A stretch of 64,000 nt of DNA from Archaeoglobus veneficus SNP6. GTDB lineage: Archaea; Halobacteriota; Archaeoglobi; Archaeoglobales; Archaeoglobaceae. Position numbers and translations under genes: made by a program. Every line of letters begins with the position of its first letter. The stretch's first letter is position 1. Where the stretch lies: the NCBI RefSeq assembly GCF_000194625.1, contig NC_015320.1, forward strand, positions 558,001-622,000. Reading direction: 5' to 3'. The notes below the pieces were generated by a model, which was given only the letters and a program-made list of their open reading frames with translations, was not told the DNA's origin and made no database searches. This document shows positions 22,817 through 35,904 of this stretch, piece after piece.

Positions 22817-22825
22817 GAAAAATTA
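22817..22825 (+). promoter_or_regulatory. GAAAAATTA motif upstream of amt1 (also 27059-27067 and 30113-30121)
   Basis: The same 9-mer lies 83, 74 and 88 bp upstream of the start codons of amt1, amt2 and the nifH'-modC' gene, each preceded by T-N-(T/C)... (TGTG, TATG, TACG contexts). The region is AT-rich, so chance is possible, but the matched distance at all three nitrogen genes suggests a common regulator site. Confidence 0.3.
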
Positions 22826-22907
22826 CCAGCAATTAAGCTGAAATATTAAAAATTTTTTTAAAAACAACGGCGTCTCCGGCTTTAAAACATAGAAGAGGTG
22901 ATAGAGC

Positions 22908-24690
<1,783 letters not shown>

Positions 24691-24786
24691 AATTTTTATT
24701 TTATTTTATCTTTTCTGTTCTAAAAAATAATCCTCAAAGATGCCGTCTCAAAATTTTAAAATAGTAAAACGAATCTCAATAATGTG

Positions 24787-24975
24787 ATGACTAAAGCTGC
24801 AATTATTAAAGATCTAGAAGACATTAAAACCAAAATAGATTCTATTATTGAGACGCTCGAAGTTATGTCTGATGAAGAGTTGAAAAAATCTATTGTAAAG
24901 GCGAGAAACGAGGCGCGTGAAGGAAAATTGAGAGATTTTGATGATCTCCTTGACGAGCTTGGCATTTCCGTTTAG
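24787..24975 (+). CDS. RelB-like antitoxin candidate
   Basis: The 62-aa product is helical and charged and ends with the typical archaeal antitoxin tail (EAREGKLRDFDDLLDELG). The ATG at 24787 is preferred over the GTG three bases before. It is unusual in that the toxin-like gene lies on the opposite strand, tail to tail, with 3' ends overlapping by 4 bp (24972-24975). The antitoxin function is inferred from the tail pattern and from proximity. Confidence 0.6.
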   Translation: MTKAAIIKDLEDIKTKIDSIIETLEVMSDEELKKSIVKARNEAREGKLRDFDDLLDELGISV

Positions 24976-25232
24976 TAAATTTTCTCTCTGTGCCCAACCG
25001 CAAGCAGCCAGACTTCTTTACTATTCTCGTCAATTTCATAGACGATGCGATACTTACCCACATGCAAAGACCAACAGCCGGAATATTCGTAGGAAAGAGG
25101 TTTGCCAAAGTAGGGATAGTCTGAAAGTTTTTTAATGGCCTTGGCAAGTCTTTCAGCCAAGATTTTATCTTTTTTAGTTAGCTCTTTGAAGGATTTTTCA
25201 AATTCTGGAGTAATTTTGATTTTCCAGCCCAT
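24972..25232 (-). CDS. relE: RelE/ParE-superfamily toxin
   Basis: The 86-aa product reads MGWKIKITPEFEKSFKELTK, then PYFGKPLSYEYSGCWSLHVG and KYRIVYEIDENSKEVWLLAV, with the C-terminal GHREKIY. This is the standard RelE order, including the basic residues used for ribosome-dependent mRNA cleavage. The open frame extends further upstream, but MGWKIK is the family-like start. Its antitoxin candidate is convergent and overlaps at the 3' end, so the pair cannot share one mRNA. Confidence 0.82.
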   Translation of the reverse strand: MGWKIKITPEFEKSFKELTKKDKILAERLAKAIKKLSDYPYFGKPLSYEYSGCWSLHVGKYRIVYEIDENSKEVWLLAVGHREKIY

Positions 25233-25410
25233 ATAACGCGAAATCGTTATTAAACCTTTAAGAGCTTTACCATTCTCCAGTATATATTTATATATGCAAA
25301 CAATATTGAAGAGTTCTTCCGAATTTTTCATTATCGACTTAAATCACCCCACAAAATCCACAACCGTTAGGCTACGAACAAAATAAATACGCTGTCATTA
25401 AATTAAGATC

Positions 25411-25896
25411 ATGGTTAGATCGATAGATCTCTCAGGCGTGGGGTCAAAATACGAGCTTGAAACGGAAAAGGGCGATAGAATTGCAATTGTTTATCTACTA
25501 TCGGGAGAAACCCAGCTCTATCTTCTCGAAAAAGGTTGCGATAAACCATGTGTTGTAGAACTAACACCGTACGAGGCAAGAAGGCTTGGAAGCATCCTTA
25601 CCGGAGCAATATTCGAGACAGAAAAAGAATCTGTCGAGATTGAGTTTTCGGGAGGACTCTCAGACCTCAAAATAACTGTGCATACGTACGTGGTGGGTAA
25701 AAATCTCGCTGGAAAATCGATAAAAGACCTTGCAATAAGAACAAAAACGGGCGTAACCATAATTGCAATCTCAAGAAAGGGTAAAAACATAATAAATCCT
25801 CCTCCCACCATGAAACTCGAAGAAGGAGACGTTATAGTTGTTATAGGAGAGCACGACCAGATAAAAACGTTCGAGAGGGAAATTCTGGGTGTTTAA
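25411..25896 (+). CDS. TrkA-C (KhtT-like) regulatory subunit of a K+/H+ antiporter
   Basis: The 161-aa product has an N-terminal domain (residues 1-85) and a C-terminal RCK/TrkA-C domain (residues ~95-161, VVGKNLAGKSIKDLAIRTKTG, then LEEGDVIVVIGEHDQI). It ends one base before the antiporter ATG. This two-gene order is that of KhtT-KhtU-like K+(NH4+)/H+ antiporters, where the soluble subunit gates the membrane subunit. Confidence 0.85.
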   Translation: MVRSIDLSGVGSKYELETEKGDRIAIVYLLSGETQLYLLEKGCDKPCVVELTPYEARRLGSILTGAIFETEKESVEIEFSGGLSDLKITVHTYVVGKNLAGKSIKDLAIRTKTGVTIIAISRKGKNIINPPPTMKLEEGDVIVVIGEHDQIKTFEREILGV

Positions 25897-26976
25897 ATGA
25901 ATATCCCAGTAGCGCTGCTGATATGCGCTCTACTCGCATTAGCAGTCAGGAGGTTTTCTCTGCCACCTATTCCTGCGTACATAGTCGCTGGTTTAGCGCT
26001 GGGAAAGGCTGGTCTCGGGATTTTTGAGCCAGATGAGGTAACTAAAAGCCTGAGTGAACTCGGTATAGTATTCCTGCTATTCTACGTTGGCCTGGAGCTC
26101 AATCCCAGAAAAATAGCTGAAAAAGGTTCAGAAATTGCTGTCAGTGGTCTGGTCGATTTTGCCGTGAACTTCTCGTTCGGTTTTCTCGTTGCCTTACTAT
26201 TTGGCTTCAGCTTCGTTGAATCCTTCGTTATAGCTTCAGCCATTTACATAAGCAGTTCAGCAATAGTTATACAGTCTCTAATCGAGAACAGGAAGCTGAT
26301 TTTCTCCGAAGCTGAAACAATCATATGGTTAATGGTCTTCGAGGACATACTGCTCATACTGCTCATTCTCGCCATTTCGGCTGACGTTTCGGAGTTGATC
26401 TTGTTCTTCGCCAAAGTAATTCTCCTTGCCTGTGCTGTTTTTGTACCGGCAAGGTTGCTGCACAGACACCTTGCCAGCATCTTTCACAGAAACGATGAAG
26501 TACCTATTCTGCTCGCTTTTTCGCTTGCGTCTCTGGCAGCGTATGCAGCCAGCACTTTAGAGATCCCTGAGGCCCTTGCAGCCATATTCCTGGGAATAGC
26601 ACTCTCTGGAATCAGGGAAGTTGAAGTTTTAATCCAGCCCTTCAAAGAAGTATTTCTTGTGATATTCTTCTTCTTTTTTGGCGTTTCTGTAGAACTGGGA
26701 TACATAGACTCTATTCTGATCACCTCTCTGATTCTTATTGCCATTTTGGGCAAACTTCTTGGTGGTCTGATCATTGGCAGAATTGTCCACAAATCCACGA
26801 GATCTGGAGTGGAAATCGGAACGAGCATAGTTGCCAGGGGAGAATTTTCTATTTTTCTTGCTTCTCTGTATGGATTGAGCCACATTTCCTCCATAATAAC
26901 TCTTTTAGTCGTAGCAACATCCATTATCGGCTCAGTATCAGCAAAGTATGGTTATATTCTTAAAAGATACATATAG
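25897..26976 (+). CDS. CPA2-family cation/proton antiporter (KhtU/Kef-like)
   Basis: The 359-aa membrane protein has about 11-12 spans and the CPA2 features PPIPAYIVAGLALGKAG and LGIVFLLFYVGLELNP near the N-terminus. The conserved membrane acidic site lies in MVFEDILLILLILA. It probably exports K+ or NH4+ in exchange for H+. It lacks a cytosolic RCK domain, which the preceding gene supplies. Nearby ammonium genes make NH4+ a reasonable substrate candidate. Confidence 0.88.
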   Translation: MNIPVALLICALLALAVRRFSLPPIPAYIVAGLALGKAGLGIFEPDEVTKSLSELGIVFLLFYVGLELNPRKIAEKGSEIAVSGLVDFAVNFSFGFLVALLFGFSFVESFVIASAIYISSSAIVIQSLIENRKLIFSEAETIIWLMVFEDILLILLILAISADVSELILFFAKVILLACAVFVPARLLHRHLASIFHRNDEVPILLAFSLASLAAYAASTLEIPEALAAIFLGIALSGIREVEVLIQPFKEVFLVIFFFFFGVSVELGYIDSILITSLILIAILGKLLGGLIIGRIVHKSTRSGVEIGTSIVARGEFSIFLASLYGLSHISSIITLLVVATSIIGSVSAKYGYILKRYI

Positions 26977-27140
26977 TCCGGCAGTCTCATTGGATACAAA
27001 ACTACTCAGATTTAAACGGTGGCACTAAAAAATTCCTCAATTAAGTCAGCGATTCTATGAAAAATTATGAAATGTTAAGAGATTTCATTAAAAACCCTTA
27101 AAAATAGCAGCTGGCGGGGTACTCTGAGAGGTGATAGAAA

Positions 27141-28683
<1,543 letters not shown>

Positions 28684-28709
28684 GGTTTTTTAAATTTTTA
28701 TTTTTGTTG

Positions 28710-29888
28710 TCATTTTGTTTTTACTTTCTCTGCGAGTCTGACTCCCAAATCAAAGGCCATTTTTAGCTCTTCTTCAGTTGGCTTGAATTTTACCTCCAGG
28801 CCTTCGTCTATTATCTCAAAGCCCATCTGTTCAAGCATTTTGTTGATTTCTCTGACTGCTCCACCACCCCAGCCACACGAACCGAAGGCAACTCCCAGCT
28901 TTTTCCTAGGCTTTAGGCCCTTGAGATAATTCAGAAATCCGGCCACCGGTGGAAACATGCCACCATGCATTGTCGGCGAACCGATTGCAATGGCTTTTGC
29001 ATCGAGAATCTCAGCCACGATTTCACTCCATGGATCATTTCTCGTATGGAAAAGCCTGACCTCGACACCCTTTGACGCTACTCCCTCTGCAATAGCCTTT
29101 GCGAGAAGAGTCGTGCTGTGGTACATTGTATCGTAAACAATGCAGACTTTCTCTTCAGCCTCGAAGTTTGCCCATTTCCTGTATGCCTCTATAATCTTTG
29201 CCGGGTTCTTCCATATTACTCCGTGGCTGGGAGCGATCATATCAACTTCGAGGCTGCTTAACTCCTCAAGCTTCTTGTTAATCAGCTTTCCAAAGGGCAT
29301 GAGTATGTTCGCATAGTACACCTTGGCCCAGTAAAGTGCTTCTTCAACTCCAAGCTCCTCATCAAAACGCTCGACGCTCGCTATATGCTGCCCAAACGCA
29401 TCGTTGGGGAGTAAAAGCTTGTCTTCCTTTACATACGTGAACATGCTGTCCGGCCAGTGAAGCATTGGAGCTTCTATGAACGTAAGCGTCTTCTTTCCAA
29501 GCTTGAGCTCATCCCCTGTCTTAACAGTCTGGAATTCCCAGTCAGCGCAGTCGTAATACTTGCAGAGACCTCTTCTCCCCTTCTCGGTTGCTATGACCTT
29601 TGCATCCTTTGCAATTTTCTTTATGTACGGTATGCTGCCTGAATGGTCTATTTCAACGTGATTTGAGATTATGTAATCTATTTCCTTGGGATCAATGATT
29701 TCCTCTATTCTCCTCAGCATTTCGCCGAAGAACTTGTGCTTGACGGTGTCAACAAGAGCTATCTTTTCATCCACAATAAGGTATGCGTTGTATGTAGCAC
29801 CCCTCGGGATCTCAAAGTTGTGGAAGTCTCTCTCCTCCCAGTCTATGGCTCCTACCCAGTAAACGTTCTCTTTTATTTCCAGAGGCAT
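28710..29888 (-). CDS. fprA: Flavodiiron protein (A-type flavoprotein)
   Basis: The 392-aa enzyme reduces O2 to water, or NO, in the cytoplasm of anaerobes. The N-terminal metallo-lactamase domain has the diiron ligands in ISNHVEIDHSG (H-x-E-x-D-H) and later LHWPDSM and HGVIW. The C-terminal flavodoxin domain (residues ~250-392) has the FMN loop YDTMYHSTTLLA and SPTMHGGMFP. The start is MPLEIKENVYW at 29888; the upstream open frame is not conserved. Confidence 0.94.
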   Translation of the reverse strand: MPLEIKENVYWVGAIDWEERDFHNFEIPRGATYNAYLIVDEKIALVDTVKHKFFGEMLRRIEEIIDPKEIDYIISNHVEIDHSGSIPYIKKIAKDAKVIATEKGRRGLCKYYDCADWEFQTVKTGDELKLGKKTLTFIEAPMLHWPDSMFTYVKEDKLLLPNDAFGQHIASVERFDEELGVEEALYWAKVYYANILMPFGKLINKKLEELSSLEVDMIAPSHGVIWKNPAKIIEAYRKWANFEAEEKVCIVYDTMYHSTTLLAKAIAEGVASKGVEVRLFHTRNDPWSEIVAEILDAKAIAIGSPTMHGGMFPPVAGFLNYLKGLKPRKKLGVAFGSCGWGGGAVREINKMLEQMGFEIIDEGLEVKFKPTEEELKMAFDLGVRLAEKVKTK

Positions 29889-30161
29889 TTTACCACTCTC
29901 GGTCTTCTTTGAGTATAATCTAACTTTAGAAGCATCTAACTTTAGAAGCCTATTAAAAGATAGATTACTTAAATTTTTTTCCGTCGTTCTCTTTTCAGAC
30001 CAGTCGGGCATCTATATGATTGCTTTGTATTTGTCCGCTTATATAACGCCCCAGATACTGCAACCTGTTGTCGAGACACTCCTAATTTTTCTCAACTTTT
30101 GTGAAACTTTACGAAAAATTAACAAAATCATATAATGTATTAATCAAATAGTAGTAAAAAG

Positions 30162-30170
30162 ATTTATATT
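30162..30170 (+). promoter_or_regulatory. TATA box of the nifH'-modC' gene
   Basis: ATTTATATT lies 39-47 bp upstream of the ATG, a normal distance for an archaeal TATA with a short leader. A strong AGGAGGTGA ribosome-binding site precedes the ATG at 30197-30205. The chimeric gene therefore keeps a complete expression signal of nifH type. Confidence 0.55.
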
Positions 30171-30208
30171 ACACTTTCGAACTTCGGGCTAAAGAAGGAG
30201 GTGAATAG

Positions 30209-31384
<1,176 letters not shown>

Positions 31385-31674
31385 TAACGGCATCCAGCTG
31401 GCGAATAGATTAGGTTATATTAGATTATTAGCATTCAGTGCAGAAACATATTAGATGGCGAAGGAATTGTAGAGGCCCGACTAATTTATAATTATGGCAC
31501 TTAACGTTCTAAAACCTTTAGTCCCATATTCTCTAAAGACTTTGAAATTTTCACAAAAGTGAATACCAAAATCGCCAATTTTCCAATCCATTCTCAAAAA
31601 GACTTATATGCGCTGTACTGCCAAAACAGGGCAACACAAAAATAATCAAGCGAATAGGCTAGCAGGTGGTCTCA

Positions 31675-32340
31675 ATGAAAGTCGTCGCAATTAAACACGT
31701 CCCCAACGAACCCATGGGGCTGATAGAGGACATTCTAAAAGAGAAGGGAATAGAGTACGAGTACGTGAGAGTATATGAAACAAACGAACTTCCCGAAGTA
31801 AAGGCGACCCACATCGTTATCATGGGCGGCCCTATGGGCGTTTACGAGGAGAAGGAGTATCCCTTCCTTAGCCAAGAAAAAGAAATGATCAGACAGGCTT
31901 TTGAAGACAACATTCCAATCCTTGGCATCTGCCTTGGAGCGCAGCTAATAGCCAGCGCCCTTGGAAAGAATGTCTATCCCTATAAGCGTGAAATCGGCTG
32001 GTTTGAAGTGGAGAAAGCAAACGACGATGAATTAATCGAGAGTTTGCCTGATAAAATGATTGTTTTCCAGTGGCACAACGACACCTTTGACTTGCCTGAT
32101 AATGCAAAGCTGCTTTATGCTGGCAAAGACGTAAGAAATCAGGCTTTCCGCGTTGGAAATGCCATCGGCCTGCAGTTCCACCTTGAAGTTACGCCGGAAA
32201 TCGTGAGGAATTGGGTTGAAGACGAGAAATCGTTGACCCAGGACGAGAAAGAGAAAATAATCTCGGAAACCGGAAGATACATTAACGAGCTGAACGAGAA
32301 CTGCAGAAAACTCGTTGACGCCTTTTTAAAGCTCGGGTAG
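31675..32340 (+). CDS. Class I glutamine amidotransferase-like protein
   Basis: The 221-aa protein has the complete GATase triad: nucleophile Cys in ILGICLGAQLIA (about residue 85), His and Glu in LQFHLEVTPE. Family relatives act as stand-alone GMP-synthase-like amidotransferases or gamma-glutamyl hydrolases; the real substrate is unknown. Start at 31675 (MKVVAIKHVP) follows GGTGG. The 290 bp before it (31385-31674) contain no gene I can support, only a weak TTCAC-AAAA-GTGAA dyad near 31550. Confidence 0.8.
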   Translation: MKVVAIKHVPNEPMGLIEDILKEKGIEYEYVRVYETNELPEVKATHIVIMGGPMGVYEEKEYPFLSQEKEMIRQAFEDNIPILGICLGAQLIASALGKNVYPYKREIGWFEVEKANDDELIESLPDKMIVFQWHNDTFDLPDNAKLLYAGKDVRNQAFRVGNAIGLQFHLEVTPEIVRNWVEDEKSLTQDEKEKIISETGRYINELNENCRKLVDAFLKLG

Positions 32341-32541
32341 ATTCGGGCTTTATAGGGGGTAAAATCCCCTGAAAAGCCAAATTTATTTTAATTACCAGCG
32401 ATGAATACAATCCAGTGTCGAATGCGTTAAGAATTTTTACGCTAAACGGTACCTCATAAATCGGCATTTTATGAAGAGCGAACAAACTTTAAGACAATTA
32501 TATTAAAAACTTTAAAAAATCCCTCTCCTCCAGCCAAAAGT

Positions 32542-33267
32542 ATGTACACGAGGATAGGGCAGGATCTCTACCAGATAAAGCCCGGAAAGTTATCATCTCA
32601 CTGCTACCTCATCCTGTCTGAAAAGAACATACTGATCGATTCAGGGACGTCAAGAGATTTCCCAACGTTGCAGAGCGACCTGGAGGGGGTAGGTGTAAAG
32701 GTGAGCGATATAGACATGGTAATCAACACCCACGAGCACTTCGACCACATCGGTGGAAACAGGTTTCTGCAAAACCATGCTATCATTGCGGCTCACAGAT
32801 ACGCAGCGGTGAAGATCGTCTATGGCGATGACGAGGTTACGATGTGCAGGGCTAACGAGCAGGATGTTGCGGGATACCGGATTCACGTGTGGCTCGGAAA
32901 CACGGACGTAATCGATGCCGGTAGCTGGTTTTTGAAGGTTCTGCACACACCTGGCCACACATCCGGCTGCATATGTGTCTACGAGCCAAGAAAGAGAATC
33001 CTGTTCTCCGGAGATGCACTCTTTGCAAGCGGGACGCTATCGACGATATTCAACTCGGGTAGTCTTGCAGAGTACCTAAACTCGTTAAGAAGACTGAGCA
33101 CAATGAAGATAGACCTGCTGCTTCCAGGGCATGGCAGAATTTCAGATAACGTTGAAGAGGACATTTCAAAGACAGTCGAAGCAGCCGTGACAAAGTTTCC
33201 GGAAGCAGAGCGTCTTGCAGTAATGCTTGGACTCAAAGAGAGTAGGAGCATAATACCGTATTCGTAA
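32542..33267 (+). CDS. MBL-fold metal-dependent hydrolase
   Basis: The 241-aa protein has the metallo-beta-lactamase signature NTHEHFDHIGGN (HXHXDH type, residues ~68-79), then HTPGHTSGCICVY, LFSGDALFASGT and LLPGHGRISD, which supply the two-metal site. Glyoxalase II-like or other thioester/phosphodiester hydrolase activity is possible; the substrate is not evident. The gene stands alone with its own upstream AT-rich promoter region. Confidence 0.85.
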   Translation: MYTRIGQDLYQIKPGKLSSHCYLILSEKNILIDSGTSRDFPTLQSDLEGVGVKVSDIDMVINTHEHFDHIGGNRFLQNHAIIAAHRYAAVKIVYGDDEVTMCRANEQDVAGYRIHVWLGNTDVIDAGSWFLKVLHTPGHTSGCICVYEPRKRILFSGDALFASGTLSTIFNSGSLAEYLNSLRRLSTMKIDLLLPGHGRISDNVEEDISKTVEAAVTKFPEAERLAVMLGLKESRSIIPYS

Positions 33268-33429
33268 ATTTTTCTTATTTGCTTAGTTCAATAACTCATT
33301 TCAACGTCTCAATATAATTTATTCTTCCTCATCCCTCTTCGTCGGTCTGTTCTGAGAAAACATGAGCGCCAAAAAAATGTAGAAACATTTATATTGAAAT
33401 ACATATCCACCGATTTTGGGGGGAGGCCT

Positions 33430-34782
33430 ATGGCGATCAGCGAAATTAGAGAGGTTGCTGCCAGATTTGAGAGGATAGGCGCACACTCCCACATAAGAGG
33501 TCTGGGGCTCGATGAAAATCTGAAAGCCAGGGACGTTGCAGACGGGCTTGTTGGGCAGAAGAAAGCAAGAGAAGCTGCCGGCGTTATAGTCAGGCTTATA
33601 AAGTCGGGCAAGATGGCTGGAAGGGGCATCCTTATTGCCGGCCCGCCAGGAACGGGAAAGACTGCAATTGCCGTTGCGATAAGCAAGGAACTTGGCAAGG
33701 ACATTCCCTTCGTCCACGTTTCCGCCAGCGAATTCTACAGCAGCGAGATGAAGAAGACCGAGGCTCTGATTCAAACCGTAAGGAAAGCCATAGGCGTCAG
33801 GATTAGAGAAACGAGAGTTGTACTCGAGGGAGAAGTGGTAGGCCTCGACTACAACATGGTTCCGAACCCATACAACCCCACGCAGAAGATTCCAGAGTCT
33901 GCAACGCTGACGCTATCAACGACTGACGAGAAGAAGACGTTCTCTGTCAGCGGCAGACTTGCGCTCCAGTTCCTCTATCAGGGTATCGAGGTTGGCGACG
34001 TCATTGTCATTGACAAGGAGACTGGCAGAATCGCCAAGCTCGGGAAGAGCAGGAAGGCGGAGAAGAAGTACGACATCGGCGAGGTCGATTACGTTGATGT
34101 TCCTTCAGGCAGGGTGGAGAAGGAGAAAGAGTTCACCTACGTCGTAACTCTCCACGACCTCGATGAGGCGAACGCGAGGAGGGGCAGCATCTTCAGCATA
34201 TTCTCACCGCCAAGCAGGGAGATAGACAACGAGGTGAGAGATGCCGTTGATGAGCAGGTGAAGCGGTGGGTCGAGGAAGGAAGAGCAGAACTCGTGCCCG
34301 GAGTCCTCTTCATAGATGAAACACATCTCATGGACATAGAACTCTTCACGTTCATGAACAGGGCGATGGAGTCGGAGATGGCCCCGATAATCATTTTAGC
34401 GTCGAACAGAGGGTTTGCGAAGATAAGGGGAACGGACATCGTCGCACCGCACGGCATACCCCTTGACCTCCTCGATAGGCTTCTCATCATAACGACGGAA
34501 CCGTATTCGAAGGATGAGATAAGGAAGATTCTGGAAATCAGAGCGGCAGAATCAGGCATTATGCTGAGCAGCGACGCTCTGGAGAAGCTCACCCAGCTCG
34601 GAGTTGAGAACAGCCTCAGATATGCTGTCCAGCTCCTCGCTCCGGCATACGAGTACGCAAAGCTGAGGAATGCGGGTAAAGTAGAGGTCGAGGACGTCGA
34701 GAGGGCAGCCCAGCTATTCGTCGATGTCAGTCAGAGTTCAGCGTATCTGAAGAAGTGGGAAGAGAAGATGCTGGCGATGTAG
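33430..34782 (+). CDS. RuvB-like (TIP49/RuvBL) AAA+ ATPase
   Basis: The 450-aa protein is an archaeal relative of eukaryotic RuvBL1/2: MAISEIREVAARFERIGAHS, Walker A AGPPGTGKTAIAVAI, an OB-fold insertion (residues ~125-240), Walker B GVLFIDETHLMD, sensor 1 IILASNRG, and the LLDRLLII arginine region. Start at 33430 (GGAGG upstream) rather than 33394. Such proteins act in chromatin or RNP assembly in eukaryotes; the archaeal role is open. It is a single-gene unit. Confidence 0.93.
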   Translation: MAISEIREVAARFERIGAHSHIRGLGLDENLKARDVADGLVGQKKAREAAGVIVRLIKSGKMAGRGILIAGPPGTGKTAIAVAISKELGKDIPFVHVSASEFYSSEMKKTEALIQTVRKAIGVRIRETRVVLEGEVVGLDYNMVPNPYNPTQKIPESATLTLSTTDEKKTFSVSGRLALQFLYQGIEVGDVIVIDKETGRIAKLGKSRKAEKKYDIGEVDYVDVPSGRVEKEKEFTYVVTLHDLDEANARRGSIFSIFSPPSREIDNEVRDAVDEQVKRWVEEGRAELVPGVLFIDETHLMDIELFTFMNRAMESEMAPIIILASNRGFAKIRGTDIVAPHGIPLDLLDRLLIITTEPYSKDEIRKILEIRAAESGIMLSSDALEKLTQLGVENSLRYAVQLLAPAYEYAKLRNAGKVEVEDVERAAQLFVDVSQSSAYLKKWEEKMLAM

Positions 34783-34904
34783 CTTTTTTAAATTTTTTGA
34801 CAGTGAATTATATTATCTCAACTCTCCCCTGTAAGTCCCAGCCAGTAGCCTCACATTATACAACTCAAATTAATGTGATTTACATCCTCCAATCAACACT
34901 ATCT

Positions 34905-35214
34905 ATGAAATTCAAAGTTGTTATAGAAAAAAGAGAGGACGGATACCATATTGTCACTGTTTCCTCTCTTCCAAGCTGTATCTCAGGGTAGAACCAAGGA
35001 GGAAGCACTGGAAAATATAAAGGAAGCCATTGAATCCACCTTGAAGTTCTCCAAGAGTGGACCTGCCAAAGAAATTGGCATAAACCTGTCGGTTTTTCTG
35101 GAGTTGAAGCCGAGAAAACCTCTCAGTGTGATAAAAGGGGAGGAATTACCCTCCCACAGTGGGCTCGCCCGGATTCGAACCGGGGATCACCGCCTCGTAA
35201 GGGCGGCGTCATAA
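34905..35214 (+). pseudogene. Frameshifted hicB antitoxin
   Basis: Frame 1 encodes MKFKVVIEKREDGYHIVTVS and SLPSCIS, then stops at 34991. The following frame continues QGRTKEEALENIKEAIEST, the rest of HicB. A 2-bp loss near 34986 (CA in TCACAGGG becoming TCAGGG) would explain it. The C-terminal part runs on into the antisense of tRNA-Val, so the original stop may also be lost. No hicA is adjacent. It resembles the intact HicB at 61483-61689. Confidence 0.75.
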
Positions 35215-35232
35215 CCACTAGACCACGAGCCC
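35160..35232 (-). tRNA. tRNA-Val(TAC)
   Basis: The minus strand gives acceptor GGGCTCG / CGAGCCC with discriminator A, a D arm (TGGTCTAGTGGTTATGA), anticodon stem CCGCC/GGCGG with loop CTTACGA (anticodon TAC), and a T arm GGTTCGAATC. No intron and no encoded CCA. The broken hicB runs into it from the left. Confidence 0.96.
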
Positions 35233-35332
35233 TCAGCCTTACTTTGCGTTGTTGAATTTAAGGTTAATGGTCTTTGCGTGTTGCATGAGTGTGGTGTTTC
35301 ACATCGTGACTTGGATACATCGCAGTTCCGTC

Positions 35333-35875
35333 TCACGCCTCCATGCTTTTAAGCTCCGAAAAGCACTTTCTTAACACGTCTCTAACTATCTTTCGCTTCC
35401 TCATTCCTCCCAGCCGGATGGCGGTCTTTTTTATGCTTCCGGTTTCGAGGAAGAGCTCGAGTATCTTGCGCTCCTCATCGCTCAGCTCAAGCTTTTCGAG
35501 GGCATTTTTCGCAATTTCCACAAGGTCTGCGTCGGCGCTGCCGTAGTACATTTCGTGAGGGGATACACCGGAATCAAACGGTCTCAGTCTGAATCTTATT
35601 ACGTAGAACTTATCAGCATCGCCGTACAGCCTCCCGAGCTCTCTCTTCAGCTCTCTAAGGCTTGCAAAACCGTCAGCTCTTGCATCATCTTCCGTTAGCT
35701 CTTCAGCAGACTTCTCTTCCACGCTTTCTATTTCCGCTTCTCCTATGATCTTCCCTCCGCAATGAACAAAAACAACGTCTCCAGGCTTGAGATTCGTTAC
35801 AGTCCTTATGGTCGCCCTCTTTTTTCCGCTCAAAAGTGGCTTCTTGTACTTTTCCTTGAATTCAAGATGCTTCAT
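35333..35875 (-). CDS. ASCH-domain protein with C-terminal helical domain
   Basis: Residues 1-95 are an ASCH domain: MKHLEFKEKYKKPLLSGKKRATIR, LKPGDVVFVHCGGKIIGEAEI and KFYVIRFRL. ASCH proteins are PUA-like and probably bind RNA or modified nucleic acid. Residues ~110-180 are helical and may form a DNA-binding unit (SIKKTAIRLGGMRKRKIVRD looks HTH-like). The substrate is unknown. It precedes the radical SAM gene downstream by 29 bp on the same strand. Confidence 0.8.
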   Translation of the reverse strand: MKHLEFKEKYKKPLLSGKKRATIRTVTNLKPGDVVFVHCGGKIIGEAEIESVEEKSAEELTEDDARADGFASLRELKRELGRLYGDADKFYVIRFRLRPFDSGVSPHEMYYGSADADLVEIAKNALEKLELSDEERKILELFLETGSIKKTAIRLGGMRKRKIVRDVLRKCFSELKSMEA

Positions 35876-35904
35876 GCCTGACTAAACCCCCCACCCGAGC
35901 ACTT

